DNA of 64,000 nt from Rhabdophis nuchalis (GCA_039707465.1 CM077644.1:147995962-148059961); one strand, 5' to 3'. Shown: positions 1-11,210, numbered from the stretch's first letter. Notes: a model not told the origin generated them from the letters alone. Numbers and translations: made by a program.

Positions 1-555
1 CGTATGCCAAGCTGTGTAGGGCTTTGTAGGTTACAAGTAGCATTTAGCTTAGAAATGTTTTGGAAGCATAATATGATTCTGTAACGCATGACAGAATGAA
101 GACTGCAGTATTTTGCTCCAATCGCAGTTTTTGAGCAAAAGCAGCTCTATGTAAAGTATATTATGGTACTCTGTGGTTGATGAGGCTATATCTTGGGGCT
201 ATGGTCTCCTGCCACAGTCACAACGGTGCATCAGCTGAACCATGGCAAAGGCTACCCTTGTCATGACCTCCACATGTGAATCTAGGAGACTTCCCAAGAT
301 ACGGATTTGTTCCTTCAGTGGGAGTTAGAAGCAGTGTCAGATGTTTTCTGGAGCAAGTTTGTTAAACTGTTTTGTCCCATCACAGCCTTCAGGCCAAGAT
401 TTCCATATCTCTGGATCTGCCCAGATGATGATCCCTCATCCCATGTGGTTTCATGTAACATTAAAGGCTAGGGATGAGACAACTGAATCTTACAGAATCC
501 CTCAAGATCCCACCCACCAGTTTGTAAGATCTACTTGGAAGAAGTAAAGCTACTT
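1..555 (-). mobile_element. Degraded LINE fragment (L2/CR1 group), antisense
   Basis: Low-confidence call. The text resembles the complement of the 3' half of an L2/CR1-group reverse transcriptase ORF, as in the better copies at 12776-14983 and 36744-38288: phrases such as gggctttgtaggttacaag and gagacttcccaagatacgg sit in the order expected for such a tail. No open frame survives and the copy runs off the left edge. It may instead be unrelated ancient repeat DNA. Confidence 0.3.
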
Positions 556-559
556 AAAA

Positions 560-737
560 AGGTAACAGTTTCCCTGTCCAGTTGTGTCTGATTCTAGGAC
601 GCTGTGCTCATATCCGTTTCTTGGCCAAGGGATCCAGCATTGTCCAAAGACTTTTCATATGGTCATGGTTATATGCCAAAGGCACATGGGAGTGGTACCT
701 ATTGATCTACTCACATTTGCATGCTTTCAAACTGCAT
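560..737 (-). mobile_element. Sauria-type SINE fragment
   Basis: The segment matches, with many substitutions, the body and 3' end of the SINEs at 49541-49865 and 52077-52426: a ggtaacagtttccctgtcc end (the complement of the Bov-B-like tail), then the gtggtacctattgatctac block and a catgctttcaaactgc block. The tRNA-derived head is missing. It is more diverged than the other copies, so probably an older insertion. Confidence 0.6.
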
Positions 738-790
738 TGCTATGTCCTTCAGACCTCACCAAGAGTTCAGAACAGTGAGCCAGTTGACTG

Positions 791-969
791 TCTATGGAGA
801 TTCTCAGTCATCCAGGTCAAGGTTGTCCCAAGGGTGCTTTTTCAAGAGGCAACTAGACTTCCTTGTTTTTTCTTTGAAGATGTTCTGGTCTTATCCAAGA
901 TGAGAAGTGAGACGTCTTCAAAGAAAAGCTAGAAAGTCCAGTTGCCTCTTGAAAAAGCACCTTTGAGAG
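791..969. mobile_element. PLE terminal-repeat fragments, head-to-head pair
   Basis: The first half is the complement of a Penelope-like element 3' terminal segment (ctatggagattctcagtc, then caagaggcaactagacttcc). The second half is the same segment on the plus strand (aaagtccagttgcctcttg). The arms meet near 890-910, forming an imperfect hairpin. The plus-strand sequence matches the tail that follows a GIY-YIG coding remnant at 51095-51213, which ties it to PLEs. Confidence 0.6.
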
Positions 970-2006
970 TTAGTTAACTATTCTGAATATAGGTAAGTAG
1001 GAGACCGTATTTCTATAGAGACGTCTGCTTATGCCCGACAAATAGTGCTTGCCAGATCTCAAGTCTTCAGTTATATATGGCCATGGTCTTAAGCTGCCAA
1101 TGTCGGCATTGCTGTTTTCTTGCAGCACTAGATGAAGACAAAAGGTTAGGCTTGTTTGTTATGGATGTCTTACAATTATAGATTTTCTTTGAGTTCTGTG
1201 AGTTAGAGGCTGAAGAGTAAGACTAGATGGAGCACGAGGAGCTAACAGGGCATCAAACAATAAAAGCAACCCCAAAAGATAATGAGTAGGTGGATGCTGA
1301 CTTGATGAAAGACCAGATTCTGCCTAGCCCAAGAACTCAGTACTATACCAGAGTTTGAAATCTCAACATCTCTCTAGTATTTCCATGGACAGAGAGCTTC
1401 CAAGTCAGTTATTCTCTCTCTAAAGTTGAGAAACAATCTCACACAAAACAAACAAGGAAACCAACAAGCTAAGACTCTAAGCAGGCTTTGCTAATAACTG
1501 ATATGCCACTAAGTAACACTTGCTGTTTTATCCCTTAGGTGAGCTTACACTGTAGAATTAATATTACATTTTTAGCTAATGGTTGAAAATAGAGCTCTTT
1601 ATTTAAGTCTTGCCCATATGAATGGAGAGAGAAAACATTTTTCCCCCTCCCTTGCTTGCTTTTGTTTTTATGCTTCCATTTTACATTTTGCAAGCCAGCA
1701 AATGCATCCTGGATGCATCTGCATAGCAAATGGGATTATAGCAGGTTTAATTGATTTAACTGGTCAATTTCACCTGACCTACTGCATGCAGAGAAAAGTT
1801 ACAAGGAAGGAAATACATGTATAAACTGAGGATGGCCTGGACTGATTTTAGCTGCATTTCTTATGGGAAGAAGGTAGAAAGATTGGTCAGCTAGAGGCTT
1901 GTATCATATCACAGCACAGGTTTCATCATTTAGCCTTGCTGTAGAAATCCATTCTATAGAACAGACAATATATGTAAAATAAACACAGAGAACAAACTTA
2001 GGATAG
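970..2006. other. No recognised feature
   Basis: About 1 kb of moderately AT-rich DNA without a credible ORF, tandem repeat or repeat family that I can name. It may be single-copy intergenic DNA or very old repeat. Confidence 0.4.
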
Positions 2007-2014
2007 TAGTGAAG

Positions 2015-2288
2015 CAGTAGTGGATTGCAGATGGTACGCCCTGGTACGGGCGTACCGGAGCCAGCCTGGAGCACCAGATACTGTTCTGGTATGGTGCTCG
2101 GGAGGGCCCACCTGCCCGCCCATGCTCCTTACCAGTCTTTTAAGACTTCTGCGCTTCTGTGCACGTGGAACAGCTGGACAGCTGGAGCATCACAGAGGCT
2201 TGCGGAAGCCTCACTGACAGGATGCATGCGTGTGTTGCGTGTGTGTGCGCGCGCACTGCGCACCTGCTGAATCCAGAACCCACCACTG
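2015..2288 (+). mobile_element. Non-autonomous hAT-type element
   Basis: Element of 274 bp starting cagtagtggattgcag and ending cccaccactg, with terminal inverted repeats of the CAGTGGTGG type. It is flanked by an exact 8-bp duplication, tagtgaag, at 2007-2014 and 2289-2296. An 8-bp target duplication with CAG...CTG ends is the hAT superfamily signature. There is no transposase frame. It belongs to the group with an internal tacc-gg motif and a GC-rich centre, as at 10105-10441. Confidence 0.85.
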
Positions 2289-2373
2289 TAGTGAAGGCAG
2301 CAGGCTAGAAACCAGGAGAACGTGAGTTCTAGTCCCAGCTTAGCCAGGAAAGCCAGCTGGGTGACTTTGGGCC

Positions 2374-2393
2374 AATCTCTCTCTCTCTCTCTT
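2374..2393. repeat. (CT)n microsatellite
   Basis: Short CT dinucleotide run (ctctctctctctct) inside otherwise ordinary sequence. Confidence 0.8.
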
Positions 2394-2399
2394 TGGGTC

Positions 2400-3530
2400 T
2401 AACCCACCTCACACGGTTGTTGTTCTGGGCAAAAAAGAAAGGAGAAGGAAGGAGTATCACATATGTTTGCTGCTTTGAGTTATTTATAAAAGCAATAATG
2501 GCGGGAGAAAAAAAACTAAGCATTATTCAAATTTGATTGCCGCATTGGAAAGTAAAATTAGGAAGGGGGGGATTAAAGATCTCGACCCCACCCTCCCCCA
2601 TCCGATATTCCAAACTGGGTCATTTACTGAAGCTCCTATTACTGGCACCAGAGGCTGATTTGAAACCTAAAATACTATCCAAAGCGTCTTGCAACAGTGG
2701 GTATAGAAGTGTTCTTTCATTTCTCACCAGCAGAAAATCCGCCTCCATTTCAGAAGGCTTTTTTCATAGCAATTAGGCCGGGATATGGTCTCCAGTAATG
2801 TTAATGGAGGGAATTGGTGTGCCAAATTTCAATAGCGGGTGATATCACCGTACAAAAAAAAAGGATCACCTTTTCCTTCCCTGATAGCATTTGCTAAAAA
2901 ATTCGGTCCTAGAAATTGTCCTCCCGTATACCATTAAGCTTTAAAACAGCCTCTGTTAATGACATCTGAGGCTTTCTCCTTTTTTTTTTTTAATAGGTTA
3001 GCAGGACTGGGAAATGTTCTTTTTCTGCAATCAGCCGGTGAAAACTTAAAAACGATTTCTGCTGGTGACAAAGGGTAGAGAGAGGAATTAGGATCTCAGG
3101 AAAAGGGTTTTTGGGGGCCTTCTGAAGACATTTTCAGTTCGATAGGGAACTATTCATGGGTGTGTTAATTGAATTTTACAGAACTATAATGTCGATTTTG
3201 AGGTGATGCATTCTAAAGTTCATTATACAACATTCAGAAAGTGGCTGCATTGGAGATTTACATAAGGCCATTAGGGTTCTTGCTGTTTTATATCCGCTCC
3301 TGGTCTTGGCATGCTTGATTTGATTTTCTTATTGCTGCTGCATTACTTCCAGTCCCACTCTAGTTTGCAACTTGATCCCATTCCTGAAATCTGCTTTCAA
3401 GTCCTTTTCCATATGAGTTATCTGCAGGAAGACGTGGTTATAGTGATTATTCTTCAAGGAAAATTTTCACAGTTGATTCTAGCTGGGGACCGTACTATAA
3501 GTTCAAGTTTATAGTAATGGATCGGAACAG
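2400..3530. other. Unique sequence, possible conserved noncoding DNA
   Basis: No repeat family or ORF recognised over 1.1 kb. The 2560-2960 part is complex, non-repetitive and low in CpG, with TAAT-rich motifs, which is how conserved noncoding elements often look. That is inference only: conservation cannot be judged from one sequence. Confidence 0.25.
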
Positions 3531-3536
3531 CAACTC

Positions 3537-3980
3537 CAGATAGTTCTCAATCTACAACCACTTGTTTAACGCCTGTTCAGAGTTAACAACAGCACTGGAA
3601 AAAGTGACCTATGACCGTTTTTCACATGAATGTTGCAACATTCCCCCTGGTCACGTGATCAAAACTGAGGCGCTTGGCAACTGGCATGTATTTATGACAG
3701 TTGCAGTGTCCTACCATCATGTCATCATCATTTTTAATCTTCCAAGATGGCTTTCAAGAAGCAAAGCCAATGGGAGAAGCCAGATTGGCCCAACCACTGC
3801 ACGATTCACTTAACTATGGCAATATTTTGCTTAACAGCTATGGGAAAAAGGATGGTAAAACGGGGTGTAACTGTCTTGCTTAGCAATGGAAATTTTGAAG
3901 TCAATTGTTTATTTATTTATTTATTTTATCAAATTTATACCCCGCCCTTCTCCTTGTGGTTATAAGTTGAGCTTCCCGTA
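3537..3980. mobile_element. Tigger-like (TcMar) MITE, interrupted
   Basis: Diverged copy of the family seen at 7209-7603 and 26724-27106. It has the left end cagatagttctcaatctac, the internal blocks caactggcatgtatttatg and tgacagttgcagtgtcc, and a right end like ataagttgagcttcccgta. A 46-bp LINE tail at 3908-3953 splits the right end. The TA duplication is not preserved on the left. Confidence 0.6.
3908..3953 (-). mobile_element. Extremely 5'-truncated L2-type LINE tail
   Basis: A (TTTA)n run followed by accccgcccttctcc is the complement of the L2-type 3' terminus, also seen at 43110 and 56812. Only about 46 bp was inserted, inside the Tigger-like element: that element's text continues on both sides. 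Confidence 0.65.
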
Positions 3981-4546
3981 TGCTGATTTCACCGAGGTCT
4001 GTATCTGGATGTCCCTTCCATGAAGGAGAGAGCAAAGAAGGACTTAGAAGATTTTTTTTTCTTTTTGGAAGTATGACTTGAAATTTGAATAGAGCATCTC
4101 CTTTTTGTGTTTTTTTAGCTGATCCCCCAGGTCATAGTGGAAATAACAGAGCAAATGAACTTTCCAAGCTGATGGAAATGAGATGCAACAAACAGCTTAG
4201 TGTATTGGGAGCTGGCAACAGCTTCACTGTGAGCCAATAAGGCTCGCTGCCCAACTTAATTATTTTAAAAATACTCTTAATTAATTAATTAGTAAGGATG
4301 ATACAACCCTGTCAGCATGGTACAAAATGAAGTGCCAGCTACATAAACTTTACAATCTTTATAAATTACGGGTTCCCAAAACTTTTATGGGGGAGAAAAA
4401 ACTCTGGGAGCTGCAGCTTTGTGCTTTACTTGGGAATGTGTTCACCTGTTCAAGATTTTAAAAAGGCAAAAACTGGCTTGATAAAGAACATGGGGGGGAG
4501 GGGCTAGCATGGCGGCACAACCTTGTCCAAGTAAATGGATATGTTG

Positions 4547-4652
4547 CAGAGGTCTGCAAAGTTGGCTCTTTTAAGACTGGTGAACTTCTGGCTGGGGAAT
4601 TCTGGGAGTTGAAGTCCACCAGTCTTAAAAGAGCCAACTGTGTAGACCCCTG
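4547..4652. mobile_element. Palindromic hAT MITE, diverged
   Basis: The arms ttggctcttttaagactgg and ccagtcttaaaagagccaa are near-perfect inverted repeats around a centre holding ctggggaattctgggag. Ends are cagaggtctgc and gtagacccctg. No 8-bp duplication could be recognised, so it is old or its ends are imprecise. Confidence 0.6.
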
Positions 4653-4696
4653 CTCTAGGACATCAATGGATCTGTTATGGTTCATTGTGTTTAGAT

Positions 4697-4823
4697 AAGC
4701 GTTTCTCAACCTTGGACACTTGAAGATGTATAGACTTCAACTCCCAGAGTTCCCCAGCCAGCATAAAGAATTGTGGGAGTTGAAGTTTATGTATCTTCAA
4801 GCTGCCAACGTTGAGAATCATTG
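4697..4823. mobile_element. Palindromic hAT MITE, diverged
   Basis: The termini gtttctcaaccttgg and ccaacgttgagaatc are inverted. The inner arms carry cttcaactcccagag and its complement gggagttgaag. Flanks gtttagat and gtctacac agree at five of eight positions, as expected of an eroded target duplication. Same family as the precise copy at 56657-56791. Confidence 0.6.
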
Positions 4824-5011
4824 GTCTACACAGACAATACCACAATCTGATTTAGCTTCAGATAAATCACATTCAAAACTAGGGAAAAATCAAGGGAGAC
4901 CGCAGTTTTGTGTATCTGATATTAATCTTAGAGTTAGACTCATATATATAGTTGTGATGATTCAACTGATCCATATAGACTAGCATTGCTTTCACCTTCT
5001 TTTTCCTAGTT

Positions 5012-5120
5012 CAGTGTTTCTGAACCCTGAAATGTGTAGATTTCAACTCCCAGAATTCCCCAGCAGGTATGGGAAGTTGAAGTTCACACATCTTAAAATG
5101 GGCAAGGTTGAGAAACACTG
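5012..5120. mobile_element. Palindromic hAT MITE
   Basis: Starts cagtgtttctgaacc and ends ggttgagaaacactg, with inverted inner arms (tttcaactcccagaattcc and its complement). Flanking octamers tcctagtt and ccttagtt differ at two positions. Confidence 0.75.
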
Positions 5121-5129
5121 CCTTAGTTT

Positions 5130-6180
5130 CCAAGTGAAGAAATTAAGAAATGAGTATCCTTTCTACTTTTACTTCAGCTAGAAGACTGGGCAACATAATA
5201 CTGTATGCTGTTGACATTTTCATTTCCTTTTAGGAATATCTTACATTGCTGATTGGTGAAGAGAACTTCCAAGAAAAATGACACATCTGTGTTTCTTTGA
5301 TTTCTGATTTATCTCATTATTTATTTCAATTTCTTGATGGTTTTCCGACAGGACAACCTTTGTCAAATAACAACTCACTTATTATTTTATATTCTTCTAA
5401 ACTTAAAAATAGTTGCTCATTGTTAACCATGCACTATTATTTAAAAAACATACATCCCTTATGTGCTTACAAATCAGTAGGCTTTTATCTAGATCTGGAA
5501 TCCAGTTGTGTGGTACAGATTTGAATACGAAGAATCTCATTGGCTGTCCCTTTTGCCAACGCATTATGGTACAGAAAGTTATTACATATGAAACTTCAGC
5601 AGACTTCAGATTTATGGAAACCTGATTTAGCTCATAAAAACACTGGACATTGTTCAATCGAGGTATCTCTCATAATCTCCAAGCGCATTTTCAGATCTGT
5701 TAATCTTGGCCTGTTCTCTATTTGATCAATTAGGCAATTTAGACTGTAATTAGCTGGCACCAGGAACATCTCTATAAAAACTATTAAAATACAGTATGTA
5801 CACTTTCCTTCTACTTCACTATATTTTGGGTTGATTCTTATCCAGAAGTTTCAGAGCTTTGACACTATAAAATCTCCTGTTAATCTGCTCTGCATTATTT
5901 ATCTGTTTTTGCTATGCAACTGCAGATCCAATTTTAGAAGCAACTCCTAAGGTGTATTTTTACTGCTGTTTTATTACACTTTTCAGAAGCATTTCAGCCT
6001 CGGAATTTCAACTGGTGTCATTGGAAGAACTAACTATAGACTTACTTCTGTCTTATTAAAACAATAGGACATATTTTAGCTAAATAATGACTAAGATGGT
6101 CTCATTCATTTCTTGGGCTGACAATATTTGAGTGAAGACTCAAATTTTGCTATAAGATTAATAAGTTACATATATATCCC
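5130..6180. other. No recognised feature
   Basis: AT-rich DNA with no supported ORF, tandem repeat or nameable dispersed repeat. Confidence 0.4.
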
Positions 6181-6186
6181 AAAGAA

Positions 6187-6370
6187 AAGGCAACTGGACT
6201 TTCTTGGTTTTTTCCCTTGAAAATGTTTTGCTTCTCATGCCGAACTGAAGAAACTTTTGGATGAGAAGCGAAATGTTTTCAAAGGAAAAAAACCCCAAGA
6301 AAGCCCAGTTGTCCTTTGAAAAGCACCTTCGAGACAATCACGACCTGGATGATTGAGAATCTCCATAGGC
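6187..6370. mobile_element. PLE terminal-repeat fragments, head-to-head pair
   Basis: Complement arm (caactggactttcttgg, then tgttttgcttctcatgcc) followed by a plus-strand arm (ggatgagaagcgaaatg ... cctggatgattgagaatc). Same organisation as 791-969 and 40513-40733. The plus arm contains CTGAAGA at 6245-6251, a possible 5-bp stem and GAAA at 6270-6273, resembling a decayed hammerhead core. Confidence 0.65.
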
Positions 6371-6466
6371 AAAAGTTATGTAATAATAACACCAACTGAT
6401 TGCTTCCTAGACTAAGGTGTGAGAGAGTTTTATTTGCCCTCTGGGAATAAAAAATGCAGACCTTCA

Positions 6467-6800
6467 TGTGAAGTTCCCAAGAGATGACCTAATTAATTTG
6501 CGAGCCTCGAGACAAAGTTCAAAAAGAAACCATTCATTTATTAGGATCAACATCTTGGCATGATCTTCTGTGGAGTCAAAACTGAATTCCACTTAATGAC
6601 ATTTGAACTTTACCCCTGTAACTCTGCCTAGTCATAAATCACATTCACCAACAAGATGCTACGGCAGATTATGGACATGCACATTCACACACCAGCTGCA
6701 AGAATATGAGACCTGACTCTGGCCAAAGGTATGCATGGAATTCTCCTCCCTTCTCTATGGCAGCTTGATAGTAGTCATGGAAACGCTTTACAAGCTGACA
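6467..6800 (-). mobile_element. Solo LTR of an endogenous LTR element
   Basis: 334-bp repeat sharing clear similarity along its whole length with 26326-26671 (shared blocks include gagcctcgagaca, ccaaaggtatgcatggaat and catggaaacgctttacaag). Read on the minus strand both begin TGTCA and end in CA, as LTRs do, and both carry an AATAAA signal in that orientation (here the complement of the tttatt at 6536-6541). Flanks cttca and tctca weakly resemble a 5-bp duplication. No internal gag/pol sequence adjoins it. Confidence 0.55.
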
Positions 6801-7208
6801 TCTCACATACTTAATGTATGTTGGGAAGGTGGAAGCTGTTTCAGAAAAATAAAATTTGGAATAAAACTTCATAAAGAATAATAACAACCCCAAAATGGAT
6901 ACTATGGGTATATCTACACTGCCCAGTTCTCCTTTGACAGAATGGGTAAGTCACCATTTCTGTGGGATAGAAATAGGCTAAATTGTTTTGAATCAGTTGC
7001 CCATTCACCCTCAAAGGACTTTTTGGTCCAGAATTGTGGTTTTTTCTCTTCTGGGTAAATTGCTCCTCCTTCCCATCTCCCAACTACTACTGCATCTCTC
7101 CTCCTCCAATAAATAAGTCACTTCCGGGTTTACCGAGAGTTTATTTGGGCTATTTGGGAGCTGAAATCATTTTACCTCACATGACTCAAAAAATAGTAAA
7201 ATCCTGTA

Positions 7209-7603
7209 CAGGTAGTCTTCAACTTACAACCACAATTGATCCCAAAATTTCTGCTGTTTCGTGAAACATTTGTTAAGTGAGTTTTGCCCCATTTTACAAT
7301 TTTTCTTGCCTCAGTTATTAAGTGAATCACTGCAGTTGATAAGTTGGTAACACAGATGTTAAGGGAACCTGGCTTCCCCATTGACTTTGCTTGTGAAAAG
7401 GTCGCAAAAGGGGGATCATCTGACCTTGGGACACAGCAACGGTCATAAATATGAACCAATTGCCAAGCATCTGAATTTTGATCACAGATTCATGCAGATG
7501 CTGCAATGGTCATAACTGTGAAAAACGGTCATAAGTCACACTTTTCAGTGCTGTTGTAACTTTGAACCATAACTAAACAAACTTGTGAGTTGAGGACTAT
7601 CTG
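7209..7603. mobile_element. Tigger-like (TcMar) MITE
   Basis: 395-bp element starting caggtagtcttcaacttac and ending gagttgaggactatctg, so the ends are inverted repeats. TA dinucleotides lie on both sides (7207-7208 and 7604-7605), as for Tc1/mariner-type transposition. Subterminal motifs alternate around ttgttaagtgagtttt. No transposase frame is present. Internal blocks match 3537-3980, 26724-27106 and 39531-39680. Confidence 0.75.
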
Positions 7604-7824
7604 TACTTAAAAACAAAGCAGAGGAGGGGGAACCACTTACTCAGGAAAACAAAGATGGTAAACTGAAAAAACGAATAGCTGGGATTCAAGAGGTAACTTT
7701 TATGCTAAAGAAAGATCTTGACCACTATGTTATTTAAGATAGTGGGTCCCCAACCTTTCTAGCTTGGTGGCCTGTCCCAGTGTGGGAGGTGGGGATGTGA
7801 GGTGCAGCTGCACATGCTCTTACC

Positions 7825-8268
7825 CAGGGGTGAAATCCAGCACGTTCTGACAGGTCTGGAGAACCGGTAGCGGAAATTTTGAATAGTTTGGAGAACCGGT
7901 AGTGGAAATTTTGAATAGTTTGGAGAACCGGTAGCGGAAATTTTGAATAGTTTGGAGAACCGGTAGCGGAAATTTTGAATAGTTTGAAGAACCGGTAGCG
8001 GAAATTTTGAATAGTTTGGAGAACCGGTAGCGGAAATTTTGAATAGTTTGGAGAACCGGTAGCAGAAATTTTGAATAGTTTGGAGAACCGGTAGTGGAAA
8101 TTTTGAGTAGTTCAGAGAACCGGCAAATGCCACCTCTGGCTGGCCCCAGAGTCGGGTGGGAATGGAGATTTTGCAGTATCCTTCCCCTGCCATGCTCACC
8201 AAGCCATACCACGCCCACCAAGCCACACCCACAGAACTGGTATTAAAAAAAATTGCATTTCATCACTG
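7825..8268 (-). mobile_element. Nested hAT MITE with tandem expansion
   Basis: Ends caggggtgaaatcc and ttcatcactg, with an exact 8-bp duplication ctcttacc at 7817-7824 and 8269-8276. It has the reverse orientation of the related element at 62569-62830. Related copies are about 255-265 bp; this one is 444 bp because a 32-bp segment is present about eight times. Confidence 0.9.
7861..8116. repeat. 32-bp tandem array, eight units
   Basis: Units start at 7861, 7893, 7925, 7957, 7989, 8021, 8053 and 8085, each gaaccggtagcgg followed by aaattttgaatagtttgga, with few substitutions. A partial ninth unit starts at 8117. Because 32 is not a multiple of 3, three units cycle all frames; minus-strand frames of 133 and 157 codons through the array are by-products without coding evidence. 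Confidence 0.95.
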
Positions 8269-8339
8269 CTCTTACCCATCTCTCCCATAGGCCGTGGCAC
8301 GGGGGGATGGGGACCCCTGATTTAAGCAGTGCTGGTGAA

Positions 8340-9460
8340 AGGAGGTTGCATATGCTGGGAAAAAAGATACTTTTTAAAGTGGTTTGAGGTGTCTTCATGA
8401 CTCTGCACCATGATTCTTGAAGTTTGTATATGTACAGTGCATTTAACATAACTTTATAACTATGGGTATATACGTCCAGGAAGACCCATCTACTGAAGGA
8501 AAACTAACTATTCTCTTCTTAATAACTATTACTTTCTTAAAACAATAATAATAATAATGAGAGGCCACATTAGCAAGGGAATTGTCCAATAGAAAGATGT
8601 GGAATTCTATGGCGTGGACTGAATCCCTTGTTCATCTTTCCCTAAAATCTGTCACTCTGGATTGGGTTTTCTTACAAGGTTTCGAGTCAACCAGCGTGAG
8701 CAGATTAATTGGCAACTGTGGCTATGCTCCCGGTTTAAATATTAGCATTATGGTATGCTCTGCCTATGGCTGCTTTCATGCACAAAGATTATATATTCCA
8801 AACTCCTGACACTCCAGATAGTGATTGTAAGAAAGGCTTTGCAGAAGCCACCTAAATTCCATTAGCTGACAATGGGCTTTCTAAGAAACAAGCTTGATTC
8901 TTAGCTCTACTTCTCAAGCAGGAGGCTACCGTCCTGTCAAGGGATTCACAGCTCAGCTGCCTAATAGCTGCCTCCAATGTCCCCAAGGTTCTTCTAGCCA
9001 TCCTGCTGTGAAAACAGAGCTATAAGCTCACATGCCACGCAGCATGTATTCAGGACAGCTCTCAGCAGGCCCACATCGCCATCGGTGAAATGGAGCTAGG
9101 TCAGCTTTCCTTGGGAACTTTTCCAGATTCCATGAAATCTGCTCCTTACATCTGAAGGATGATGGCTGATACCCTGCTGCTTTATGAGCCCTGTGAGTAA
9201 TGCCTGTAGGCTTTGCTCATTCTCTCCATTTTGGTTGTAGCTAGAACAGAATAAAGTTTGACTGTCAGATGGTTCCAGCAGTAGATACATCCATTAAGTC
9301 TAAACTTGGAGAAGAGTTTCACTGCAGATACGAATTTATGTTGGTTTCCATTATCAGAGGACGACACTTTAGCTTATCTGTAGACAAAATAGTTGTGCAG
9401 ATTTCCATGCTGCAATTCCTTTTTTCCTACCCTGACTTATGATGAACTTATTTTCCAAAG
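8340..9460. other. No recognised feature
   Basis: No supported gene or repeat apart from a short AAT run near 8547-8558. Probably ordinary intergenic or intronic DNA. Confidence 0.4.
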
Positions 9461-9461
9461 C

Positions 9462-9706
9462 ATGAGAAGACAACAAACAATGGGTGGAAGAGGGACGCAA
9501 GCAGGAATTAAGGAAAAACTTCCTAACAGTGAGAAGAAGTAACCAGTGGAACAGCTTGCCTTTAGAAGTTGTGGGTACTCCATCACTGGAGGCTTTTAAG
9601 AGACAGGGCAGCCACTTGTCTGAAATTGTATAGGGTCTCCTGCTTGAGCAGGGAGTTGGACTAGAAGACCTCCAAAGTCCCCTCCAGCTCTATTCTGATT
9701 GATTGA
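9462..9706 (+). mobile_element. CR1 LINE 3' end
   Basis: Translates in pieces to the C-terminal end of a CR1 ORF2: a KNFLTV-like stretch, then QWNSLPLEVV, then a hydrophobic-acidic tail like GVGLEDLQ. The coding part is followed by a short octamer-like 3' repeat (attctgattgattg), typical of CR1. Strongly 5'-truncated, the usual state of CR1 copies. Confidence 0.8.
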
Positions 9707-10104
9707 ACTATTTGTAAGTATGAAGAAGGCATTCTAAGATTGTGGCTTCCTAACACGTTTTTTTCAGACAGTACATCAGACTGAATCCCACAGTATTTAA
9801 CTCCATGCATAGGGCTAGACTGGGCTGGGCTGGGCTGTACATAACTTTGCATCTATACAGTATAGAGGAAATATTTATCTAGAGATAGACATGGAGTTCT
9901 ACATGCATGAACTGAAGTTAGCAAATTCCTTTGCAGTCCAAAGATGCAACAGCCAGTCTTGTTGGAAATCAACAATTCATGTTTATCTCTGACATAGGAG
10001 TTTGAGTTTTCAAACTTACCTTGGCTCAAATAGAGACAGATTGGGAGGATTAATAAAAAATTGTAGAGGTGCAATAGGCACCTGCACTTCCAGAGGGTGG
10101 GTTC

Positions 10105-10441
10105 CAGTGGTGGATTCTGGATCCCGTTTCAACCGTACAGTTGGAACGGGCCAGGCATCACCCACATGGAGGCGTGCACTGCACGCGCACACAGGTGTGG
10201 CACGCACATGTGTTGTAGCTGCTAGCAACGCTTCCACAAGCCACTACGACGCTCCAGCTGCTCGGCAGAGTGTCGCGCAGGCATTGTACGCGCCATGCAC
10301 GTGCATGGAAGCGTGGAAGCCTTAAAAGACTGGTAAGGAGCTTGGGCAGGCGGGCGGGCCCTCTGGAGCACTGTACACGAATGGTATCCGGTGCTCCGGG
10401 CAGGGTCCGTACCGGGGTGTACCACCTGCAACCCATCATTG
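10105..10441 (-). mobile_element. Non-autonomous hAT-type element
   Basis: 337 bp with ends cagtggtggattctgg and caacccatcattg, flanked by gtgggttc (10097-10104) and gtgtgttc (10442-10449), seven of eight matching. The CpG-rich interior (gcacgcgcacacagg, ggcgggcgggcc) matches 2015-2288 in reverse orientation. It is open in several frames only because of its GC content. Confidence 0.8.
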
Positions 10442-10628
10442 GTGTGTTCTGTGAATAGACCTCTCTGGATATTTTCTTGTATTACATTAAATGCATCTTT
10501 GGATAGAGTTGGGGAACCACTAATTTAGAGGTTGGCTAAAAATAACCTTCATGTAAAAAAGAAGAACTTAAGTGGAAAATGAAGAAAGCAGGTATACATA
10601 AACACTCCCACACAGCAAGAAGAGGGAA

Positions 10629-10664
10629 GCAAGCAAGCAAGGAGGGAAGGAAGGAAGGAAGGAA
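10629..10664. repeat. (AAGC)n/(GGAA)n microsatellite
   Basis: Short purine-rich tandem run, aagcaagc passing into ggaaggaaggaagg. Confidence 0.85.
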
Positions 10665-11063
10665 GCTTTGGGAAATACTGCCATATTACAGAAGCTCAGG
10701 ATGGTATTTGGCAGCAGTCTCATGTTTTTTTATGTAAAAGTGTAACTACAACTACATTGTTGTATTTGCACCTATTAAATTCATTTATTTCTAGAAATTC
10801 ACAATATGGTATATACATAATTAGACATAATTAACCAGATTAAATTTGCAACTCATTCAAAGTGTTAGTGTGTTTTGTGAAAAAATAAGCCCACATTCAG
10901 AAGGTTTTTTTATTATGTTTTCCTTTGCATTAATAATAACATGTTACTGTATTTTATTCAAAAATCTGCATATGGATATTACTGTTTTTAAAACATTAAT
11001 TTCATAATGTGTGCAAGCCACCCACACACATTTTAAATATTGCAAACTATTTTTAAGTAGACA

Positions 11064-11069
11064 TCTTTC

Positions 11070-11139
<70 letters not shown>

Positions 11140-11210
11140 TTCCTTCCTTCCTTCCTTCCTTCCTTCCTTCCTTCCTTCCTTCCTTCCTTCCTTCCTTCCT
11201 TCCTTCCTTC

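Larger units (their letters stand above)
7740..8329. mobile_element. hAT-type element hosting a nested hAT
   Basis: Outer element with ends tagtgggtccccaacc and ggggacccctg, flanked by atttaaga (7732-7739) and atttaagc (8330-8337), seven of eight matching. A second hAT element (7825-8268) sits inside it. The family is that of 57390-57669. Confidence 0.8.

Noticed and set aside
7759..8232. Repetitive 157- and 133-codon minus-strand frames that look like a repeat protein
   Set aside because: They come from the 32-bp array inside a hAT MITE; sister copies with one unit have no frame.
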